Below the pieces are notes generated by a model. The model did not search any database. It saw only the letters and a program-made list of their open reading frames with translations, and was not told where the DNA came from. The position numbers and the translations under genes were made by a program. From Collinsella sp. (GTDB lineage: Bacteria > Actinomycetota > Coriobacteriia > Coriobacteriales > Coriobacteriaceae), in NCBI GenBank assembly GCA_014871605.1, contig WGSQ01000070.1:1-8981 (forward strand): DNA of 8,981 bases. The letters run 5' to 3'. Below, one piece after another: positions 1 to 6,014 of this stretch. Position 1 is the first letter of the stretch; each line of letters begins with the position of its first letter.

Positions 1-505
1 CAGCGCCCGCATCGTCGATGTAGGCGAGCTCGCCGGGCAGCGTCGGATCGTCCGTCTCCTCGCCAAGCGGCAAGAACGCATCGCCACCGTCGGTCACCTT
101 CAGGCGAAGGTCTCCCTCGATCGCATGCAGATCCTCGCCTCCCACGGGCAGCGCGTAGGTCAGCGACACCGTGTTGTAAATATCAACCGCGGGCGTAATG
201 TGGCCCACCGGCTTGCCTTTGAGCACGCGTTTGAGCAAGTTCTCGATCGAGCAGCGCGTGCCTTTCTTGGTCTTGAACAGACGATAGGCCTCGCGCCATG
301 CCTTGACCGGTGCGTTCTCGCTGATAGTGTCGCTGGTCAGATGACGCTCCGCATCGATATTGGCGCGGTCGAGCAACGCCGCAATCGCATCCACGTCCTC
401 TTGAGGAATCTGAGCCGTGGGCTTCATGCCCTCCACGACCACAACACCGACCGCTGCCTGCGGAAACAGCTCCCAGAATGAATCCTCGGCAATAAAGCTC
501 TTCAT
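1..505 (-). CDS. B3/B4 tRNA-binding-domain protein (5' part, runs off the window)
   Basis: An open frame read on the minus strand from ATG at 505-503 stays open to the window edge, giving 168 N-terminal residues; the C-terminus lies before base 1. The product begins MKSFIAEDSFWELFPQAAVG and carries the pattern of free-standing B3/B4-domain proteins: WREAYRLFKTKKGTRCSIENL (about residues 70-90), LLKRVLKGKP (90-99) and a DIYNTVSLTYALPVGGEDL block (about 108-126). This fold occurs in the beta subunit of phenylalanyl-tRNA synthetase, near its editing region; the stand-alone family (COG3382 type) is usually a little over 200 residues and its cellular role is poorly defined. The start at 505 is chosen because GGGAG lies 6 nt upstream; an in-frame ATG at 520-518 has no ribosome-binding site. 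The gene probably has its own promoter in the 506-732 gap. Family assignment is confident, function is not. Confidence 0.85.
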   Translation of the reverse strand, partial: MKSFIAEDSFWELFPQAAVGVVVVEGMKPTAQIPQEDVDAIAALLDRANIDAERHLTSDTISENAPVKAWREAYRLFKTKKGTRCSIENLLKRVLKGKPVGHITPAVDIYNTVSLTYALPVGGEDLHAIEGDLRLKVTDGGDAFLPLGEETDDPTLPGELAYIDDAGA

Positions 506-508
506 ACG

Positions 509-518
509 CTCTCCCTTC
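509..518 (-). promoter_or_regulatory. Ribosome-binding site deciding the B3/B4 gene start
   Basis: Read on the minus strand, AAGGGAGAGCGT directly precedes the ATG at 505-503, with GGGAG about 6 nt from the start codon. The same bases overlap an upstream in-frame ATG (520-518) that has only GC-rich, non-purine sequence before it, so the downstream ATG is preferred. Confidence 0.6.
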
Positions 519-534
519 ATTGTGCGCGCCCGAG

Positions 535-563
535 TGAGGGCGCCTAAACAAAAAGCGCCCTTA
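535..563. repeat. Inverted repeat in the leader of the B3/B4 gene
   Basis: AGGGCGC (537-543) and GCGCCCT (555-561) form a perfect 7-bp stem around an 11-nt A-rich loop, extendable to 9 pairs on the plus-strand RNA with a G-U wobble. It sits about 30 nt upstream of the B3/B4 start, so on the minus strand it would fall in the 5' untranslated region. No run of T follows it on either strand, so it does not look like a terminator. It may be a leader structure or chance in GC-rich DNA. Confidence 0.45.
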
Positions 564-613
564 CAACGGCCACCTTCAAAGTCCTACGGTGCCGTCACAA
601 GAACGCTTGCGCT

Positions 614-635
614 GTCCCCATCCGGAGAAGGGGAC
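614..635. repeat. Short GTCCCC/GGGGAC inverted repeat
   Basis: GTCCCC (614-619) and GGGGAC (630-635) form a 6-bp stem with a 10-nt loop. It lies in the gap between the B3/B4 gene and pckA. The GGGGAC core also occurs in the hairpin at 681-713 and, as GGGGAC or GGGAC, in the repeats at 2541-2680, which suggests one family of dispersed elements rather than a unique regulatory site. That link is inference. Confidence 0.4.
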
Positions 636-680
636 GATATGTCAGGCGTATTGTAACCCGAGTCATCCACGCGAGCAAAA

Positions 681-713
681 CCACCACAAAGGTGCCTGTC
701 CCCTTTGTGGTGG
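681..713 (-). terminator. Likely pckA terminator hairpin (12-bp stem)
   Basis: CCACCACAAAGG (681-692) and CCTTTGTGGTGG (702-713) are perfect reverse complements, with a 9-nt loop. Read on the minus strand the stem is followed directly by TTTTGC, so its polarity suits termination of pckA, whose stop codon is about 20 nt upstream at 735-733. The plus strand has A residues before the stem and no T-run after it. The loop and inner stem contain GTCCCC (698-703), the core also seen in other gaps here, so this may be a dispersed palindrome used as a terminator. Confidence 0.65.
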
Positions 714-732
714 ATATGGACTCACGGCGAAG

Positions 733-2403
733 CTAGTGGCGAAGCCCCAGCAGCCCGCGGCCGCGATGACGGGCGTCGGCGTGTACCTGAGCGTGCGGAC
801 CGGCGGCCTTGACGGACTCGGGCAGGTGCGAGTACTTCTTCTCGAAGTTCTCCTCGAACATCACGGCCAGGTTGTGCGCGGCCTCGTCGTAACGAGCGGT
901 GCTCTGCCAGTACTGGCGCGGCACCAGGATGCCGTCGGGCACACCGTGGCACGTGGTGGGAATGTCGACGTTAAAGATGTCGTCGTGCACGAACTCGCTG
1001 TCCTCGATGGTACCGTCGAGGGCGCGCGCGACCAGCGAGCGCGTGTAGGCCAGCTCGATGCGATGACCTACGCCGTAGCCGCCGCCGATCCAGCCGGTGT
1101 TGACCAGGTACACACGCGTGCGGCCGTCGGCAATGCGCTCGCCGAGCATCTTGGCGTAAACCATGGGGTCGAGTGGCATAAACGGCTCGCCGAACAGCGA
1201 AGAGAACGTGGGCGTGGGCTCGGTGACGCCGACCTCGGTGCCGGGAATCTTAGCCGTAAAGCCCGTCACAAAGTGGTACATGGCGGCATCGGCCGTCAGA
1301 CGCGAGATGGGCGGCAGCACGCCAAAAGCGTCGCAAGTCAGGAACAGCACGACACTCGGAGTGGTGCCCATGCCCTTAGTCCACGCGTTAGGAATGTGCT
1401 CCACGGGATAGGCCACGCGCGTGTTGTGCGTGATCGAGATGTCGTCGTAGTTGGGCTTGCGGTTCTCGTCGAGCACCACGTTTTCGCAAATGGCGCCAAA
1501 ACGGACGGCGTTGAAGATCTCGGGCTCGTGGAAGGCGTCCAGGCCCTCGCATTTTGCGTAGCAGCCACCCTCGATGTTGAAGATACCCATGTCGGACCAA
1601 CCGTGCTCGTCATCGCCGATCAGCAGGCGCGTGGGATTGGCCGAAAGCGTGGTCTTGCCGGTGCCGGACAGGCCAAAGAACACGGCAGTCTCGTGCGTGA
1701 CGGGATCCATGCTGGCCGAGCAGTGCATGGGCAGCACGTCGTCCTCGACGGGCAGCAGATAGTTCATGACGCTAAAGATCGACTTTTTAATCTCGCCGGA
1801 GTAGCCGGTGCCGGCGACCAGGATCACGCGCTCCTGGAAGTTGATGACCACGGCGGCGCTGGAGTTGAGGCCCTTGATGGCAGGATCGCACTGGTAACCG
1901 GGCGCTGCGAGCACGCAGAAGTCGGGCTCGCCGGTGCGCGCGATTTCACGGGCGAGCGGACGGGCGAGCATTTGCTTAATGAAGAGTGCCTGGCTGGCAC
2001 GCTCGCAGGCAACAAGCAGGCGACGCGTGTGGTTGCGGTCGGCGCCCGCCATGCCGCGCGTGACGAACACATCGTGCTCGTTGAGATAGTCGACGATGCC
2101 GGCTTTGATGACCTCGTAGCTTTCGACGGACAGCGGGCGGTTGACGGCGCCCCAGGCAATCTTGTCGTGAACATCGGGGGTGTCAACGATAAAACGATCG
2201 TTGGGCGAACGACCAGTGCGCTCCCCCGTCTCGATCACGAGCGCGCCATTAGAAGCCATACGGCCCTCTTTGCGACGAATAACGTGCTCGACAAGCTCTG
2301 CCGCCGGCAGGTCCACCAGCAGACGGGGTTGATTCTCGGCGGGATCTTCAACGAGCGTAATACCAAAGTTGGACAGAACTTCTGCAGGGGTAACACCAGG
2401 CAT
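733..2403 (-). CDS. pckA: Phosphoenolpyruvate carboxykinase (ATP)
   Basis: This cytosolic enzyme interconverts oxaloacetate + ATP and PEP + CO2 + ADP, either for gluconeogenesis or, in many fermenters, for CO2 fixation into oxaloacetate. The 556-residue product has the ATP-type hallmarks: ERTGRSPNDRF (61-71), YSGEIKKS (201-208), the P-loop GLSGTGKTT (244-252), the metal-binding LIGDDEHGW segment (261-269), NIEGGCYAK (276-284), FGVLPPISRLTAD (360-372) and TGFTAKIPGTE followed by TEPTPTFS (380-401). The start at 2403 is chosen because AAAGGAGG lies about 6 nt upstream; the frame extends further 5' but only through palindromic non-coding DNA. The family is usually about 530-540 residues, and the excess is partly a basic tail after AAGPHA (from about 540) rich in His and Arg. 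A candidate operator lies at 2478-2493 and a likely terminator at 681-713. lctP lies upstream on the same strand, across a 278-bp gap. Confidence 0.97.
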   Translation of the reverse strand: MPGVTPAEVLSNFGITLVEDPAENQPRLLVDLPAAELVEHVIRRKEGRMASNGALVIETGERTGRSPNDRFIVDTPDVHDKIAWGAVNRPLSVESYEVIKAGIVDYLNEHDVFVTRGMAGADRNHTRRLLVACERASQALFIKQMLARPLAREIARTGEPDFCVLAAPGYQCDPAIKGLNSSAAVVINFQERVILVAGTGYSGEIKKSIFSVMNYLLPVEDDVLPMHCSASMDPVTHETAVFFGLSGTGKTTLSANPTRLLIGDDEHGWSDMGIFNIEGGCYAKCEGLDAFHEPEIFNAVRFGAICENVVLDENRKPNYDDISITHNTRVAYPVEHIPNAWTKGMGTTPSVVLFLTCDAFGVLPPISRLTADAAMYHFVTGFTAKIPGTEVGVTEPTPTFSSLFGEPFMPLDPMVYAKMLGERIADGRTRVYLVNTGWIGGGYGVGHRIELAYTRSLVARALDGTIEDSEFVHDDIFNVDIPTTCHGVPDGILVPRQYWQSTARYDEAAHNLAVMFEENFEKKYSHLPESVKAAGPHAQVHADARHRGRGLLGLRH

Positions 2404-2444
2404 GGGGCCTCCTTTAAAAACGCGACACGTGGACGCGACGCGCA

Positions 2445-2460
2445 CTTTACTCACGTAAAG
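2445..2460. promoter_or_regulatory. Small palindrome in the pckA leader
   Basis: CTTTAC (2445-2450) and GTAAAG (2455-2460) form a 6-bp stem with a 4-nt loop, 42 nt upstream of the pckA start. It would lie in the 5' untranslated region or near the transcription start. It could be a leader hairpin or a weak operator; the sequence alone cannot decide. Confidence 0.35.
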
Positions 2461-2477
2461 CCCGTTGTACCCGATAT

Positions 2478-2493
2478 GCAAAAACGTTTTTGC
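2478..2493. promoter_or_regulatory. Perfect 16-bp palindrome upstream of pckA, candidate operator
   Basis: GCAAAAACGTTTTTGC is fully self-complementary around a central CG, a layout typical of LacI-family operators. It ends 75 bp before the pckA start. On the minus strand it lies between a possible -35 (TTGCCG) and a weak -10 (TATCGG) 16 nt apart; a TACAAC a few bases downstream is another possible -10. It does not fit the CcpA cre consensus at the outer TG/CA positions, so I propose a LacI-type or other dimeric regulator of unknown identity. Confidence 0.5.
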
Positions 2494-2540
2494 GGCAAGG
2501 GCGGCAAGCCCGCCCAACGGTCAAAAATCGCAGGCAAGCG

Positions 2541-2594
2541 GCCTAGTCATTGGGGACGTTTTTAAACGCCTAGTCATTGGGAACACTCTTGAAC
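2541..2594. repeat. 27-bp tandem duplication
   Basis: Two directly adjacent 27-bp units, 2541-2567 and 2568-2594, both begin GCCTAGTCATTGGG and end AAC. They match at 22 of 27 positions, and all five differences are transitions (G/A or T/C). The first unit contains GGGACGTT (2553-2560), which recurs in the arms of the nearby inverted repeat. The pair lies in the gap between lctP and pckA, 138 bp upstream of the pckA start. Confidence 0.7.
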
Positions 2595-2608
2595 AGGCAA
2601 CATTCAAG
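2588..2608. repeat. Short inverted repeat CTTGAA/TTCAAG
   Basis: CTTGAA (2588-2593) and TTCAAG (2603-2608) form a 6-bp stem with a 9-nt loop. It overlaps the end of the second 27-bp unit and looks like part of the same composite repeat region. No T-run follows on either strand. Confidence 0.35.
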
Positions 2609-2621
2609 GAGCGCCCCCGGA

Positions 2622-2680
2622 TGCCGGCACTTAGGGACGTTCCCAAAGTGCCGGCACATAAGGAACGTCCCTAAGTGCCG
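2622..2680. repeat. Compound inverted repeat next to the lctP stop codon
   Basis: CGGCACTTAGGGACGTTCC (2625-2643) and its exact reverse complement (2662-2680) form a perfect 19-bp stem with an 18-nt loop. The loop holds GTGCCGGCAC (2648-2657), itself palindromic. A competing 11-bp stem is possible between TGCCGGCACTT (2622-2632) and AAGTGCCGGCA (2646-2656). The lctP stop codon (2684-2682) is one base away, so the structure would form at the 3' end of the lctP message. No T-run follows on the minus strand, so it is not a standard intrinsic terminator, though it could protect the 3' end or impede polymerase. It resembles REP/BIME-like extragenic elements. Confidence 0.7.
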
Positions 2681-2681
2681 A

Positions 2682-4253
2682 CTACAGCGGCAGGCCTTGG
2701 CCGAGCATGGCTATGGCGCTCATCAGGACCAGCATGCCGGCAGCGTAGGGCAGCACCGCGCCCAGGAGTTCGGCATCCTTACCGCGCACGTGCACGGCGG
2801 CAAGACCAATGGCGAGGGTCTGCGGCGAGATCATCTTACCAGCGGCGACGCCCAGGGCGTTCAATGCGACCATCCAGTAGTCGCTCACACCCAGCGCAGT
2901 GGCGGCCTGGCTCTGAATGGGACCAAACAGCATGCCCGAGGACGTGCCCGAGCCGGTCACGAACGCACCGACTGCGCCGATCCACGGAGCCAGAATCGGG
3001 TAGAGACCGCCGGCGACCGCAATGCAAAACGCACTGATCGACGAAATCATGCCGGCATAGCCCATCACCTTGGCGCAGCCCAGTACCGAAAGCATCGTGA
3101 TCACCGTCGGCGTCATCTGCTTCACAGTCGCGGCCAGCACCTCGCCCATCATGCGCGGCGAAGCGCCCTGAATGGCACCGCCGACAAACGCCGCCAGGAA
3201 AATCCAGACGCCTGGCGTGTTGATCCACGAAAACGTAAGCATACCGGGATTCTCACCGCAATACACCTGCACATGGCTCGCAAACGGCGCGAGCGCAGCA
3301 TGTACAGCGGGCACCAGATTAGACGTGCCCAGCAGCAACACAAAGATCAGGATGAAGCACGACCAGGCCGAAAGCGCCGACTTAACGGTGAGCTGTTCGC
3401 CGGCCTCGATATTCATATGGAAGCGTGCGTCCAGATGCCCCGACTTCTCGGCACGCATGGCAAGCGCAGCTGTCAGCGCGAGCGAAACGATGGATCCTAC
3501 GACCACGGCCAGCTCGGGGCCCACAAACATGGCAACGACCAGAGCCGCGCCGACAAACGACACGCCGGAGAGCAACGCCACGCCGGCAACACCGTGCAGA
3601 CGCTCGCCCACACTCGCGGCATTGCCCTGGTCATCGGCAACACGGCCCGCAACCAGCACAATAAATAGCGGCATCACCACAAAGAACGGTGCGAGCTGCA
3701 CCAGCTGAACGGTCGCTAGGTGAAGGGAATCCAAACCCACCAGGTCGGCAACGGACACCGTGGGGATGCCGATGGAGCCGTAGGGCGTGGGCACGCCGTT
3801 GGCCAGCAGGCAGATGAGCACGGCAGGCACGGCCTCAAAGCCCAGGCCCGCGAGCATGCCGGCGGGAATGGCGACAGCGGTACCGAAGCCGGCCATGCCC
3901 TCCATAAAGCCACCGAAGCACCAAGCCACGAGCAGCGCCAGCAGACGGCGGTCGCTGCTGATGGAGGTGATCATGCTGCCGATCACGTCCATGGCGCCCG
4001 TACGAACGCACAGGTTATACGTGAACACCGCGGCGATGATCACTAGGACGATGGGCCACAGAGCCATCAAAAAACCTTCGAGCGAGGCGGTCGCGATCTG
4101 CGCTGCCGGCAGGTGCCACCATGCGAAGGCAAGCAAGCACGAAAGGACAAACGATCCGATAGCGGCCTTCCAAGCTGGCCATTTAAAGCACAGCAGCATC
4201 ACGACCAGCCAAATAATCGGCACAAGAGCCAGTAAGAATGCGGCGACGTCCAT
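2682..4253 (-). CDS. lctP: L-lactate permease (LctP/LldP family)
   Basis: This inner-membrane proton symporter imports lactate, and often glycolate in this family. The 523-residue product is hydrophobic throughout, with roughly 12 or more membrane segments, against about 550 residues for E. coli LldP. Family signatures are clear: GFMEGMAGFGTAVAIPAGML (114-133), ANGVPTPYGSIGIPT (151-165), QGASPRMMGEV (362-372), APWIGAVGAFVTGSGTSSG (422-440) and GKMISPQTLAIG (472-483). The start at 4253 has AAGGAG 9 nt upstream. pckA follows downstream on the same strand after 278 bp of palindromic DNA, so co-transcription is uncertain. The start region faces the flippase gene across a 180-bp divergent gap containing an operator-like palindrome. 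No lactate dehydrogenase or utilisation genes are visible. Family assignment is firm; substrate preference among lactate isomers and glycolate is not determined. Confidence 0.93.
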   Translation of the reverse strand: MDVAAFLLALVPIIWLVVMLLCFKWPAWKAAIGSFVLSCLLAFAWWHLPAAQIATASLEGFLMALWPIVLVIIAAVFTYNLCVRTGAMDVIGSMITSISSDRRLLALLVAWCFGGFMEGMAGFGTAVAIPAGMLAGLGFEAVPAVLICLLANGVPTPYGSIGIPTVSVADLVGLDSLHLATVQLVQLAPFFVVMPLFIVLVAGRVADDQGNAASVGERLHGVAGVALLSGVSFVGAALVVAMFVGPELAVVVGSIVSLALTAALAMRAEKSGHLDARFHMNIEAGEQLTVKSALSAWSCFILIFVLLLGTSNLVPAVHAALAPFASHVQVYCGENPGMLTFSWINTPGVWIFLAAFVGGAIQGASPRMMGEVLAATVKQMTPTVITMLSVLGCAKVMGYAGMISSISAFCIAVAGGLYPILAPWIGAVGAFVTGSGTSSGMLFGPIQSQAATALGVSDYWMVALNALGVAAGKMISPQTLAIGLAAVHVRGKDAELLGAVLPYAAGMLVLMSAIAMLGQGLPL

Positions 4254-4334
4254 AGGTAGAAGCTCCTTGGTACCGCGTGGGCGGCATCGGGGGTGTCACA
4301 AAACTTCAACAGGATACCGCACGTTTACCGACAA

Positions 4335-4340
4335 ATTACA
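4335..4340 (-). promoter_or_regulatory. Possible -10 element of lctP
   Basis: On the minus strand TGTAAT matches TATAAT at five of six positions, 82 nt upstream of the lctP start. The best -35 candidate, TTGTTC, is 19 nt away, longer than ideal and overlapping the palindrome at 4358-4374. This is weak support. Confidence 0.3.
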
Positions 4341-4357
4341 GCCGCCCGCCGAAATTA

Positions 4358-4374
4358 TTGAACAATCCGTTCAA
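4358..4374. promoter_or_regulatory. TTGAAC-N5-GTTCAA palindrome between lctP and the flippase gene
   Basis: TTGAAC (4358-4363) and GTTCAA (4369-4374) are perfect inverted half-sites with a 5-nt spacer, centred in the divergent gap. Two further GAAC half-site copies follow at 4381-4388. The spacing suits a dimeric helix-turn-helix regulator, for example a GntR-type lactate regulator, but no regulator gene is in the window and the identity is inference. It lies upstream of the flippase -10 and overlaps the possible lctP -35. Confidence 0.45.
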
Positions 4375-4399
4375 AAACACGAACGAACACCGTCGCGTC

Positions 4400-4405
4400 T
4401 ATACT
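4400..4405 (+). promoter_or_regulatory. Candidate -10 element of the flippase gene
   Basis: TATACT matches TATAAT at five of six positions. It lies 28 nt before the TTG start and predicts a leader of only about 20 nt that still includes the AAAGGA ribosome-binding site. No good -35 hexamer is found 16-18 nt upstream, which may mean activator dependence or a wrong call. Confidence 0.4.
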
Positions 4406-4420
4406 AAAGCGCAGCAATAG

Positions 4421-4426
4421 AAAGGA
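4421..4426 (+). promoter_or_regulatory. Ribosome-binding site supporting a TTG start
   Basis: AAAGGA lies 7 nt before TTG at 4434-4436. This is the basis for starting the flippase at the non-ATG codon. Confidence 0.6.
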
Positions 4427-4433
4427 CTCCGCT

Positions 4434-6014
4434 TTGAGCATCACGCCCCTCGATAGCATTCGCCGCGCCATCGCCCGCCGTAACGGCATCTCCAACCCCG
4501 CTGCATCGAAAGACGGCGCCGCGAAGGCCCAGGGCGGCCGCATCGAGAACGGCCTGTTCCCCGCCTCCCACACGGCCGAAGAGCTCGCGCGCATCCAGGA
4601 GCTGAGCCAGCGCAACGCCGGCGGACCCGATAGCAGCCAAGCCACACGTCGCCGGCGCGAACGCGATCGGGAGCCCGGCCCCGTCCGCCGCATGGTCAAC
4701 GCTTGGTGGAACCGTCTGCTCGGCGCCGTCTACGGCGGCGGCTTCTCCATGCAGGAAGCGGAATACGAGGAGCACGCCACCAGCCGCGACTATCTTTGGA
4801 ACACCCTCGGCACCGCCGTATGGGGCCTGGCGTTTCCGTTGCTCACCATCGTGTCTACGCAGCTCGTGGGCGCCGAAGAAGCAGGCAAATTCTCCATCGC
4901 CTTTGTCACCGGCACGCTCATCATGATCGCGTGCAACTACGGCGTGCGCAATTTCCAGGTCTCAGACATCGACGAAAAGACGTCCTTTGCCTCCTACCAG
5001 CTCAACCGCTGGCTTTGTGGAGCGCTCGCCCTAGGCTGCGGCCTCATGTACAGCAGCGCCCGCGGCTATGATGCGCAGATGGCGACGATCGGCCTGGGCG
5101 TCTACCTGTATAAGGTCATCGATGGCGTCGCCGACGTGTACGAAGGCCGCCTGCAGCAGGCCGACAAACTCTACTTGGCTGGAATGAGCCAAACGCTACG
5201 CTCCGTCGGCGTCATCGCGGTCTTCAGCGTGGCGCTGTTCCTCACGCGCAGCATGCCCATCGCGGCCATGGCCATGGGTGTCACCGCGATCGCCTCGCTC
5301 GTGCTGGTCACCGCGCCGCTCGCCCTGCTCGAGACCGAAAAATCGCGCCGCGTGAGCCTGCGCGAGGTCGGCCACCTGTTTGTCCAGTGCGCCCCGCTCT
5401 TTGGTGCACTGTTCCTGTTCAACCTAATTGAGAGCATGCCCAAGTTTGTGATGGAAGGCACGCTGGCATACAAATATCAGCTGTACTTTAATGCCCTGTT
5501 CTTTCCGGCGCAGGCTATTTTGCTGAGCATTGGATTTATCTATAAACCGCAGCTTCTGCGCTTGTCGAGCATTTGGGCTAATCCTCGCAAGCGTCGTCGC
5601 TTTGACCTGATTATTGTTGCCGTTATGGCGCTGATCGTAGTCATCACCGCCGTGTGCGCCGCATTTATGGCAGGTCCCGGTATTCCCCTCATGAGCTTTA
5701 TGTACGGCCTCAGCTTTGAACGCTACCGTACGCTGGCGCTGCTGATGGTCGTCGCCGGCGGCGTCACCGCGGCCATCGACTTTATCTACGCCATCATCAC
5801 GGTGCTGCGCCACGCTAGAGACGTCACCAAGATCTACCTGATCTGCTTCGCCGTAAGCGTGGTGCTGCCGGTGATCCTGATTAAGCTGCTGGGTCTGATG
5901 GGCGCTGTGGTGAGCTACCTAGCCATCATGGCCCTACTCCTGGTGCTGCTGATAATCGAGTACGCCAACATCCGCCAACGCATCGAACGCGACCGCAACC
6001 CATACGGCGCCTAA
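4434..6014 (+). CDS. Polysaccharide flippase-like membrane protein (Wzx/MOP superfamily)
   Basis: A 526-residue product with about 12 hydrophobic segments between residues 122 and 510, resembling oligosaccharide or lipid-linked-glycan flippases of the MOP exporter superfamily. The first membrane segment (LWNTLGTAVWGLAFPLLTIV, 121-140) followed by GAEEAGKFSIAFVTGTLI and NYGVRNFQVSDID (168-180) is typical of such proteins. Residues 1-115 form a long hydrophilic, charged N-terminus with an Arg-rich run (TRRRRERDREP, 71-81), absent from classical Wzx proteins, which start close to the first helix. The TTG start has AAAGGA 7 nt upstream, and GC-rich codon use continues through the extension, supporting it as coding. 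No glycosyltransferases lie nearby, so it is an orphan and its substrate (teichoic acid, capsule or other glycan) cannot be named. It is divergent from lctP. Confidence 0.8.
   Translation: MSITPLDSIRRAIARRNGISNPAASKDGAAKAQGGRIENGLFPASHTAEELARIQELSQRNAGGPDSSQATRRRRERDREPGPVRRMVNAWWNRLLGAVYGGGFSMQEAEYEEHATSRDYLWNTLGTAVWGLAFPLLTIVSTQLVGAEEAGKFSIAFVTGTLIMIACNYGVRNFQVSDIDEKTSFASYQLNRWLCGALALGCGLMYSSARGYDAQMATIGLGVYLYKVIDGVADVYEGRLQQADKLYLAGMSQTLRSVGVIAVFSVALFLTRSMPIAAMAMGVTAIASLVLVTAPLALLETEKSRRVSLREVGHLFVQCAPLFGALFLFNLIESMPKFVMEGTLAYKYQLYFNALFFPAQAILLSIGFIYKPQLLRLSSIWANPRKRRRFDLIIVAVMALIVVITAVCAAFMAGPGIPLMSFMYGLSFERYRTLALLMVVAGGVTAAIDFIYAIITVLRHARDVTKIYLICFAVSVVLPVILIKLLGLMGAVVSYLAIMALLLVLLIIEYANIRQRIERDRNPYGA

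Noticed and set aside
2478..2493. Reading the pckA palindrome as a CcpA cre site
   Set aside because: The central CG fits, but the outer positions are CA/TG-shifted (C and A where T and G are needed), so it does not match the cre consensus.
589..2565. A 658-codon plus-strand open frame opposite pckA
   Set aside because: It is antisense to a clear PEP carboxykinase, its product shows no recognisable domain, and GC-rich codon bias readily leaves the opposite strand open.
2577..3668. A 363-codon plus-strand open frame opposite lctP
   Set aside because: Antisense to a well-supported permease and runs through the palindromic repeat region; its His/Arg-rich product is typical of a shadow frame.
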